Shown piece after piece: positions 1 to 5,423 of a stretch of 7,674 bases of DNA. A model generated the notes under the pieces. That model made no database searches, had not been told where the DNA came from, and saw only the letters and a program-made list of their open reading frames with translations. The DNA comes from Actinomycetota bacterium (GTDB taxonomy: Bacteria > Actinomycetota > Actinomycetes > Nanopelagicales > Nanopelagicaceae): contig WLNU01000051.1 of the NCBI GenBank assembly GCA_009699645.1, forward strand, positions 1-7,674. Reading direction: 5' to 3'. Positions within the stretch are counted from its first letter, which is position 1. Each line of letters begins with the position of its first letter. The translations under genes and the position numbers were made by a program.

Positions 1-109
1 ATCTCTCTTTCGTATCGGGGCTAGCGCCCTGTTAAATGATTTATTAATGCAGCGCATGAAACTCGATGATGGCTACTACGCTAGTCCTGCCTACGTGACG
101 ATTGATTGA
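1..109 (+). CDS. deoC: Deoxyribose-phosphate aldolase, C-terminal fragment (5' end outside window)
   Basis: The reading frame is open from base 2 to the TGA at 107-109 and gives 35 residues beginning SLFRIGASALLNDLL. FRIGAS followed by LL near the C-terminus matches the phosphate-binding end of the larger deoxyribose-phosphate aldolases (the E. coli and animal type). The catalytic lysines would lie upstream, outside the window. The enzyme is cytoplasmic and cleaves 2-deoxyribose-5-phosphate into glyceraldehyde-3-phosphate and acetaldehyde. The tail is rich in tyrosine (GYYASPAYVTID). In this family a C-terminal tyrosine helps catalysis, but which of these would play that role cannot be told. 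The stop codon overlaps the next ATG by one base (TGATG). The downstream neighbour is an acetaldehyde-type dehydrogenase, which strongly supports the call despite the short fragment. Confidence 0.82.
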   Translation, partial: SLFRIGASALLNDLLMQRMKLDDGYYASPAYVTID

Positions 110-1560
110 TGGGGAGCCCAGTGAGCTTTGACTATGCACCAGCACCTGAATCAAGGGCCGTTGTCTTGATTAAGCCTAAGTACGGCCACTTTATCGGCGG
201 TAAGTTTGTTGCAGGAAGTAATCACTTTCCAACGATTAACCCCGCAACTGAAGAGGTTTTAAGTCAGATTGCATTGGCTGGTAAGGCAGAAGTTGATGCG
301 GCAGTGAAAGCTGCACGCAAGGCCTATACAACTACGTGGTCAAAGATGAGTGGCAAAGAGCGTGGTAAATACCTATTCCGCATCGCACGCATCATGCAGG
401 AGCGCGCACGCGAATTTGCTGTGCTTGAAACATTAGATAATGGAAAGCCAATCCGCGAATCACGCGATGTCGATATTCCACTGGCAGCGGCGCACTTTTT
501 CTATCACGCAGGGTGGGCCGACAAGCTCGAATTCGCAGGCCTTGGCACTTCGACTAAGCCGCATGGCGTTGCAGGCCAGATAATTCCCTGGAACTTTCCA
601 TTACTGATGTTGGCATGGAAAATCGCTCCTGCCCTTGCTGCAGGCAATACCGTAGTTCTCAAGCCCGCCGAAAGCACATCCCTTACTGCACTTTTATTTG
701 CCGAAGTCTGCCAACAGGCAGAGCTTCCAGCCGGTGTTGTTAATATCGTTACAGGTGATGGATCAACTGGTGCTCTCATCGTTAACCATCCCGGTATCGA
801 CAAGATTGCATTTACTGGATCAACAGAAGTTGGAAAGATTATCGCCCGCGCAGTTGCGCCAACACACAAGAGCGTGACTCTCGAACTCGGCGGCAAGGCT
901 GCCAACATTATTTTTGAAGATGCAGCAATCGATGAGGCGATCGAAGGTATCGTTAACGGAATCTTCTTTAATCAGGGGCATGTCTGTTGCGCAGGATCAC
1001 GTCTAATCCTGCAGGAAAATATCGCCGAGGAAGTGCTAGAAAAGTTAAAGAAGCGAATGTCTAAAATTCGTGTGGGCGACCCTATGGATAAGAACACTGA
1101 TTTAGGTGCAATTAATAGCAAAGAACAGTTACTTAAGATTCGCGAGCTATCAGCATCAGGTGATGCCGAGGGCGCACAGCGGTGGAGTGCACCCTGCGAA
1201 CTACCTGCAAAGGGCTTTTGGTTTGTGCCAACTATCTTTACCGGCATTACACAGTCCCATCGCATCGCACGTGAAGAGATTTTTGGGCCAGTACTCTCAG
1301 TCTTAACATTTAGAACCCCTCAAGAGGGTATAGATAAGGCTAATAACACCCCCTTCGGTCTCTCTGCCGGTATCTGGAGTGAGAAGGGCTCGCGGATTTT
1401 TTGGGCCAGTCAACAGCTTCGCGCTGGAGTGATCTGGGCTAATACATTTAATAAGTTTGATCCAACTTCACCTTTTGGTGGTTACAAAGAGTCTGGTTGG
1501 GGTCGCGAGGGTGGACGACATGGCTTAAGTGCATATCTGAAGGGAGTTGGCCATGAGTAA
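109..1560 (+). CDS. NAD(P)+-dependent aldehyde dehydrogenase, full length, deoC-linked
   Basis: This 483-residue protein has the usual length of the ALDH superfamily and all catalytic parts. Numbered from the ATG at 109, these are the oxyanion asparagine in IPWNFP (N162), the general base in LELGGK (E259), the nucleophile in GHVCCAGSR (C293), and the EEIFGPV strand (about 389-395) that contacts the nicotinamide ribose. The N-terminal YAPAPESR segment is typical of actinobacterial ALDHs encoded next to deoC. The likely role is oxidation of the acetaldehyde released by DeoC to acetate in the cytoplasm; the substrate is inferred from context. The residue before VCC is His where Gln is usual (NQGH for NQGQ). 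The ATG at 109 overlaps the deoC stop. A GTG at 121, preceded by GGGGAG at 111-116, is an alternative start giving 479 residues. The last 8 bases overlap the next gene. Confidence 0.93.
   Translation: MGSPVSFDYAPAPESRAVVLIKPKYGHFIGGKFVAGSNHFPTINPATEEVLSQIALAGKAEVDAAVKAARKAYTTTWSKMSGKERGKYLFRIARIMQERAREFAVLETLDNGKPIRESRDVDIPLAAAHFFYHAGWADKLEFAGLGTSTKPHGVAGQIIPWNFPLLMLAWKIAPALAAGNTVVLKPAESTSLTALLFAEVCQQAELPAGVVNIVTGDGSTGALIVNHPGIDKIAFTGSTEVGKIIARAVAPTHKSVTLELGGKAANIIFEDAAIDEAIEGIVNGIFFNQGHVCCAGSRLILQENIAEEVLEKLKKRMSKIRVGDPMDKNTDLGAINSKEQLLKIRELSASGDAEGAQRWSAPCELPAKGFWFVPTIFTGITQSHRIAREEIFGPVLSVLTFRTPQEGIDKANNTPFGLSAGIWSEKGSRIFWASQQLRAGVIWANTFNKFDPTSPFGGYKESGWGREGGRHGLSAYLKGVGHE
1541..1546 (+). 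promoter_or_regulatory. Ribosome binding site of the short dehydrogenase-like gene
   Basis: AGGGAG ends 6 bases before the ATG at 1553 and lies inside the 3' end of the upstream dehydrogenase gene. It decides for the ATG at 1553 over the in-frame TTG at 1547, which directly abuts the motif. Confidence 0.7.
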
Positions 1561-2395
1561 TCGCATCGATGTCAAGAAGACATATAAGTTATTTATTAAT
1601 GGGACATTTCCCCGCACCGAATCTGGCCGCACCTATGAGATTAAAAGCGCTAAAGGTGTTTTTATTGCCAACCCTTGTTTGGCATCACGCAAAGATTTAA
1701 AGGATGCCGTTGTCGCTGCCCGCGCAGCGCAATCTGGTTGGAACAAGGCTTCGGCCTATAACAAGGGGCAGATTCTCTATCGCATTGCTGAGATGTTAGA
1801 GGGACGTCGCGGGCAGTTTGTCGATGAGATTGTTTTAGTCGCGGGTGCGACAAAGTCAAAGGCTGAGAAAGAGGTTACAGATTCAGTAGATCGTTTAGTC
1901 TGGTATGCCGGTTGGAGCGATAAACTCTCATCGCTATCAGGAGCTCTTAATCCAGTTGCAGGTCCCTATTACAACTTCACTGTGCCAGAGAGCATGGGTG
2001 TGATCGCAGCTATCGCACCTGAAGTTCCATCACTACTTGGTTTAATCGATGCAATTGCACCTATCATCGTAGGTGGAAATACTGTTGTGGTCTTGGCCAG
2101 CACTAAGGCGCCACTTTCTGCAATGAGCTTTGCCGAAGTAATTGCCACTAGTGATGTCCCAGCCGGTGTTATCAATATCTTGACCGGTAAAAAAGATGAG
2201 ATTGCACCGTGGATGGCATCACATATGGATATCGATGGCTTTGATATTTCAGGTCTTGCCGCCAAATCACATGGCGCCATTCGTATCGCAGGGGCTGAAA
2301 ACTTAAAGCGCATCTATAGTTTTAAATCGGCCGATCCAGGACGGATTCTGGCATTTTTAGAAAATAAGACTGTCTGGCATCCGATAGGGCTCTAA
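1553..2395 (+). CDS. Short aldehyde-dehydrogenase-like protein lacking the catalytic domain
   Basis: This 280-residue protein is homologous to the N-terminal, NAD-binding half of ALDHs. Shared landmarks are YKLFINGTF (about 11-19), the GQILYRIAEMLE helix, YAGWSDKL (about 118-125), GNTVVV and PAGVINILTG. It stops before the region where the catalytic cysteine would lie. The conserved PWNFP is replaced by PEVPS, so the oxyanion Asn becomes Val (about V158), and FTGST and LELGGK are missing. It cannot be a working dehydrogenase by the known mechanism. From memory, similar short ALDH-like proteins ending ENKTVWHP sit beside deoC and the full-length ALDH in other actinobacteria, so this looks like a conserved form and not a decayed gene. 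The start overlaps the upstream ALDH by 8 bases, so the two are probably made together. A structural or regulatory partner role is inference. Confidence 0.85.
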   Translation: MSNRIDVKKTYKLFINGTFPRTESGRTYEIKSAKGVFIANPCLASRKDLKDAVVAARAAQSGWNKASAYNKGQILYRIAEMLEGRRGQFVDEIVLVAGATKSKAEKEVTDSVDRLVWYAGWSDKLSSLSGALNPVAGPYYNFTVPESMGVIAAIAPEVPSLLGLIDAIAPIIVGGNTVVVLASTKAPLSAMSFAEVIATSDVPAGVINILTGKKDEIAPWMASHMDIDGFDISGLAAKSHGAIRIAGAENLKRIYSFKSADPGRILAFLENKTVWHPIGL

Positions 2396-2408
2396 GAGCG
2401 CCCCTTTT
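2386..2408 (+). terminator. Probable intrinsic terminator of the deoC-ALDH operon
   Basis: GGGC at 2387-2390 can pair with GCCC at 2400-2403, and GCTCT (2389-2393) with AGAGC (2395-2399) is an alternative inner stem. TTTT follows at 2405-2408. The hairpin spans the stop codons of both converging genes. The T-tract is short and exists only on the plus strand, so this would end the deoC-ALDH transcript but not that of the nucleoside hydrolase. Folding energy was not computed. Confidence 0.45.
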
Positions 2409-3345
2409 CAATGGTTGTGAGCCATAACTGGCGCACGGCCTCAACATCTAGATCCATAACAACTCGCACCTTTGCCGAATCCTCAAGTGCTAATGGCTCT
2501 AGATCTTTAAGGAAGGCATCGCGCCGATCGCAAATAGTCTGTCCCCGCGCCGGCCCCGATGATGTATCGACTACTACATCAAACATTTCAGTAGTAAATA
2601 ACTCAGGGTGAATTACACATGCGACTGCGCCGTAGTCACCAAGAGTTACTGGCGATGTATGTAGGCGCTCAATAAATGCTTCAATGAGTGAGCCTGCGAA
2701 CTGTGGGGCCGAATCTGATGAAGATTTCAAACGAGCCGCTTCTTTACTCGTAATTCCAGGACGCATAAAGACATCTAGACCATACATTGTTATTGGTACC
2801 CCGCTTTGAAAAACAATTGCTGCAGCTTCTGGGTCGTGCCAGATATTGAACTCAGCGGTAGCAGTTGCATTGCCGGCAGATGCTGAACCACCCATTAAAA
2901 CTATTCGATGAATTTTTTTGGCCGTCTCCGGAAAAGCTCTCAAGAAGAGTGCGATGTTTGTAAGCGGTGCAACCGGTACTAATGTCACTGGATCTTTCGA
3001 GCCTTCAATTAAATCACGCAGTAGTTCAACGGCAGATCTAGAATCTACTCTTCGATGAGATGGTGCTATTCCAAGATCACCCATTCCATCGGCCCCATGA
3101 ACGTACTCTGCGTACTGAGATTCTCCTAGCAATGGACGTACGGCTCCACGAGCAACTGGAATTTCATTAGCCCCAGCGGCATCTAAAACCTTCAATGTAT
3201 TTTCGACAACCTGATCAACGTTTGTATTGCCATCTACACACGTTATGCCTAAAAGATTGATGCCTGGGTGCATCGCTGCAAATAACACGGCAAATGCATC
3301 ATCGACGCCAGTATCGACATCTAAAATGATTGAAGTTTTATTCAT
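2392..3345 (-). CDS. Inosine-uridine-type nucleoside hydrolase
   Basis: This 317-residue protein has the family length (about 310-340). Near the N-terminus is the calcium-binding cluster DVDTGVDD (residues 9-16; the usual form is DTDPGxDD). GNTNVDQVVENTLKVL (39-54) and MGGSASAGN with AEFNIWHDPEAA (151-175) supply the ribose-contacting N159, E165 and N167. LGDYGAVA supplies D237, the last calcium ligand. The enzyme hydrolyses the N-glycosidic bond of ribonucleosides to give base plus ribose in the cytoplasm. The exact substrate is unclear, because the active-site His that precedes the last Asp in inosine-uridine hydrolases is Gly here (G236). The start is ATG 3345 because the family fold begins at once (TSIILDVD). 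An upstream in-frame extension to 3426 would run antisense through the kinase gene. No Shine-Dalgarno is visible. The gene is divergent from a sugar kinase that could take its ribose product. Confidence 0.92.
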   Translation of the reverse strand: MNKTSIILDVDTGVDDAFAVLFAAMHPGINLLGITCVDGNTNVDQVVENTLKVLDAAGANEIPVARGAVRPLLGESQYAEYVHGADGMGDLGIAPSHRRVDSRSAVELLRDLIEGSKDPVTLVPVAPLTNIALFLRAFPETAKKIHRIVLMGGSASAGNATATAEFNIWHDPEAAAIVFQSGVPITMYGLDVFMRPGITSKEAARLKSSSDSAPQFAGSLIEAFIERLHTSPVTLGDYGAVACVIHPELFTTEMFDVVVDTSSGPARGQTICDRRDAFLKDLEPLALEDSAKVRVVMDLDVEAVRQLWLTTIEKGRS

Positions 3346-3357
3346 ACGCGGTAGCCT
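3330..3357 (+). promoter_or_regulatory. Promoter of the ribokinase-like gene, leaderless type
   Basis: A -35-like TTGAAG (3330-3335) is followed after 16 bases by TAGCCT (3352-3357), which keeps the key T, A and final T of a -10 hexamer. The hexamer ends 6 bases before the ATG at 3364, so transcription would be expected to begin at or next to the A of the start codon. There is no Shine-Dalgarno, which agrees with a leaderless mRNA. The -35 lies inside the first codons of the nucleoside hydrolase. Confidence 0.55.
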
Positions 3358-3362
3358 ATCGC
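3348..3362. repeat. 15-bp imperfect palindrome filling the divergent intergenic gap
   Basis: The sequence has the form GCGnTAGnCTAnCGC, centred on base 3355, and 6 of its 7 base pairs match across the dyad. Only the fourth position (g3351/t3359) fails to pair. It occupies nearly all of the 18 bp between the two divergent start codons and contains both -10 hexamers. It could be an operator for a dimeric regulator, or only the consequence of two overlapping -10 elements; the outer GCG/CGC arms are not needed for the latter. Confidence 0.5.
3353..3358 (-). promoter_or_regulatory. -10 element of the nucleoside hydrolase gene
   Basis: Read on the minus strand this is TAGGCT, followed by 7 bases and then the ATG at 3345. 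It overlaps the plus-strand hexamer TAGCCT by five bases. No convincing -35 is seen 15-19 bases upstream. The hydrolase has no Shine-Dalgarno, so its mRNA is also probably leaderless or nearly so. Confidence 0.45.
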
Positions 3363-3363
3363 T

Positions 3364-4260
3364 ATGGGTAAAGCTGTAGTCGCTGTTGTTGGCAGCGCGA
3401 TGATGGACTTGATTGCCTATTCCCATGTTTTACCTGAGCCCGGAGAAACTCTCATTGGTGATTTTTTCTCAACTGGCTTCGGTGGGAAAGGAGCTAATCA
3501 AGCCGCTATGGCCGCTAAGTGTGGGGCCGAAGTCCACTTCATTGGCAAGCTTGGTCGCGATGTATTTGGTGATTCAATTGCAGAAAACTTTACATCTCTT
3601 GGAATTCAGACAACGTACATGGAGCGATCGGATTCGCCAACTGGGGTTGCGCCCATCTGGGTTGATGGCAATGGTGAGAACAGAATTATTATTATTCCAG
3701 GTGCTAATCTTGAGATTGAGAGCAAAAAAGCAGTCGCTGCAGTTAATTCGATTGCAGATTTATCCGTAGTAATTGCACAATGTGAAATCAAGCAAGAGGT
3801 AACGCTGGCAGCATTTCGTGCTGCTAAAGCCAGGGGCTGCACAACAATTCTCAATCCTGCACCATTTGAACCACTTAGCTCCGAACTTTTAGAGCTCACT
3901 GATTGGTTAATCCCAAATGAGACTGAGTTCCGAGAGCTCCATGGTGAGTTACCATCAAGTGATCAGATTCTTCAAAGCTCAAGGCCTGGCAAAATCTCAA
4001 TTGTTACTCTTGGTGCACTCGGTGCCGTGTTAGTGGGTGCAGATAGATCGATTGTTCGCATAGCCGCTCCAGTTGTTAACGCCGTTGATACAACCGGTGC
4101 CGGTGATGCCTTCGTAGGTGTTTTCGCATATGCTTTAGCCAACGGTATGGAGCCAGTGGATGCAGTGGCACTTGGAGTTAAGGTTGCATCCTTAACTGTT
4201 ACTAGAAAGGGCGCGCAATCCTCTTATCCAACTCAAGCAGAGATTGCTACGCTCTCATAA
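3364..4260 (+). CDS. PfkB-family carbohydrate kinase, ribokinase-like
   Basis: This 298-residue cytoplasmic kinase carries both PfkB signatures: GFGGKGANQA (38-47) near the N-terminus and DTTGAGDAF (242-250), where D248 is the expected catalytic base. Other ribokinase-like landmarks are PEPGET (25-30), the E141 strand end (AQCE), NPAPFEP (164-170), NETE (185-188) and VTLGALGAV (214-222). The expected reaction is ATP plus ribose to ribose-5-phosphate, which fits the divergent nucleoside hydrolase that would release ribose. One doubt is the N-terminal GSAMMD (10-15): ribokinase has GSxNxD, and its sugar-binding Asn is Met here while the Asp is kept. A related sugar or nucleoside could therefore be the substrate. 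The ATG at 3364 directly precedes the first beta strand. The 3' end overlaps the P450 gene on the other strand by 28 bases. Confidence 0.85.
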   Translation: MGKAVVAVVGSAMMDLIAYSHVLPEPGETLIGDFFSTGFGGKGANQAAMAAKCGAEVHFIGKLGRDVFGDSIAENFTSLGIQTTYMERSDSPTGVAPIWVDGNGENRIIIIPGANLEIESKKAVAAVNSIADLSVVIAQCEIKQEVTLAAFRAAKARGCTTILNPAPFEPLSSELLELTDWLIPNETEFRELHGELPSSDQILQSSRPGKISIVTLGALGAVLVGADRSIVRIAAPVVNAVDTTGAGDAFVGVFAYALANGMEPVDAVALGVKVASLTVTRKGAQSSYPTQAEIATLS

Positions 4261-5417
4261 CCTCGTAATACAAAGGTTGGTCTACGCACTGGCTCTTTAG
4301 CAAGTGACATATCTGGATATTTCTCCCACAACGCTGGTAACGAGACGCTCATCTCTAAACGGGCAAGTGGGGCTCCTAAGCAAAAGTGAATCCCTGCGCC
4401 AAAGCCGATATGAGGATTTGGATCACGCGTTATGTCCATCTCATCGGCTCTTTCAAATATCGCTTCATCACGATTAGCTGAGCCAATGAGTGCTGCAATC
4501 TTCTGCCCCGCAGCGATTTCTACCCCGCCGAGCTCGGTATCTTTGGTGGCCGTACGTTCAAATAACTGCAGCGGGGCATCAAAGCGCATGAACTCTTCTA
4601 CTGCCGTATCGGTATGGCCCCGTGGATTTTGGCGCAGTAGCTCCATCTGATCTGGCCGACGTAGTAGTTCAACCATTCCATTACCAAAAGCGTTAACACT
4701 GGCTTCGTGGCCAGCGTTTAATAACAGAATGCAGGTGGCGATGAGCTCTTGCATATTTAATTTTTCGCCATTCTCTTCAACTATTACTAAATCGGTTATG
4801 AGATCGCTTCCAGGATTCTTTTTACGAAGCTCGGCTAATCCCCGAACATATTCGGCAAACTCACTGGCCGCTTTATTTGCCTCGATCTGATACTGCTCTG
4901 AAGGATTTACTTCATACATCTTTACTATCGCCTGTGACCATGGACGCAGTAAATGCTCGTCAGAGATTGGAAAACCTAATAAATCTGCAATGATTTTTAC
5001 TGGCAATGGTTCGGCATAGTCTGCGATTAAATCAAAGCTCTGGCCCGATTTAATCTTTATATCAATGGCAACTAGTAACTCGGTAGTAATACGCTCAATT
5101 GTAGGGCGCATTGACTCAATCTTGTTTCTATTAAAAGCTTTAGCAACGAGTCCACGCAGACGCGTGTGCTTAGGCGGCTCACTATCCAAAATTGAATCTG
5201 AGTGCAGCCAATTAAATGTATCCCACTCAAACTCTGGATTCTTATCTATGAAGATGCGCCCTAAGGATTTATTGCGAAAGACATCGTTAGCATCACCATG
5301 ACAGGCCGCTAGAAAGATGCCCAAGCCATCATGCCACACTGGTTTGCCAAAGCTACGTAACTCTTTTAATCCAGCATAAGGGTTGGCGACAAAGGCTGGA
5401 TCGTTAAAATCGATCAT
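4233..5417 (-). CDS. Cytochrome P450 monooxygenase, soluble bacterial type
   Basis: This 394-residue protein has the length of soluble bacterial P450s and no N-terminal membrane anchor. The heme-ligand loop FGAGIHFCLGAPLARLE (339-355) places the thiolate at C346. The K-helix ExxR is E275-R278. The C-helix PPKHTRLR (81-88) and the I-helix LLLNAGHEASVNAFGNG (231-247) are clear. It would activate O2 to oxidise an unknown small molecule, using electrons from a ferredoxin system not encoded here. In the I-helix the usual acid-threonine pair (E/D-T) reads E238-A239-S240, so the conserved Thr is Ala. The ATG overlaps the add stop codon by one base (TAATG), and GGAG lies only 2 bases upstream, so translation is probably coupled to add. 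The substrate cannot be read from the sequence; the setting hints at a nucleoside or purine derivative, which is speculation. Confidence 0.92.
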   Translation of the reverse strand: MIDFNDPAFVANPYAGLKELRSFGKPVWHDGLGIFLAACHGDANDVFRNKSLGRIFIDKNPEFEWDTFNWLHSDSILDSEPPKHTRLRGLVAKAFNRNKIESMRPTIERITTELLVAIDIKIKSGQSFDLIADYAEPLPVKIIADLLGFPISDEHLLRPWSQAIVKMYEVNPSEQYQIEANKAASEFAEYVRGLAELRKKNPGSDLITDLVIVEENGEKLNMQELIATCILLLNAGHEASVNAFGNGMVELLRRPDQMELLRQNPRGHTDTAVEEFMRFDAPLQLFERTATKDTELGGVEIAAGQKIAALIGSANRDEAIFERADEMDITRDPNPHIGFGAGIHFCLGAPLARLEMSVSLPALWEKYPDMSLAKEPVRRPTFVLRGYESVAISA

Positions 5418-5423
5418 TACTCC
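5415..5423 (-). promoter_or_regulatory. add/P450 stop-start junction (TAATG) with GGAG
   Basis: On the minus strand GGAG (5423-5420) is followed by TAATG, in which the TAA ends add and the ATG starts the P450. GGAG is only 2 bases from the ATG, too close for a normal Shine-Dalgarno, so re-initiation by ribosomes leaving add is the likelier mechanism. The next in-frame Met is about residue 104, which supports this start. Confidence 0.6.

Noticed and set aside
504..908. 134-residue minus-strand frame inside the full-length ALDH gene
   Set aside because: It is antisense to a gene with complete catalytic motifs and shows no protein-family features of its own.
1553..2395. The short ALDH as a frameshifted or decaying pseudogene
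   Set aside because: The frame is clean, with its own ribosome binding site and a coherent C-terminus. The DNA immediately downstream is the converging hydrolase gene and not a remnant of an ALDH catalytic domain.
3346..3426. 27-residue N-terminal extension of the nucleoside hydrolase to an ATG at 3426
   Set aside because: The added residues (MGIGNQVHHR and following) have no hydrolase homology and run antisense through the kinase start; the family fold begins directly after the ATG at 3345.
3413..3769. 118-residue open frame on the plus strand within the kinase gene
   Set aside because: It overlaps the well-supported PfkB kinase in another frame and has no recognisable motif; the same applies to the antisense frame at 3606-3899.
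4259..4278. Inverted repeat AACCT / AGGTT just after the kinase stop as a terminator
   Set aside because: The stem is only 5 bp with a 10-base loop and no T-tract on either strand; it may well be chance.
5300..5304. Possible mobile-element origin of the P450
   Set aside because: No inverted repeats, transposase remnants or clear compositional break border the gene; its codon use looks like that of its neighbours and it is coupled to add.
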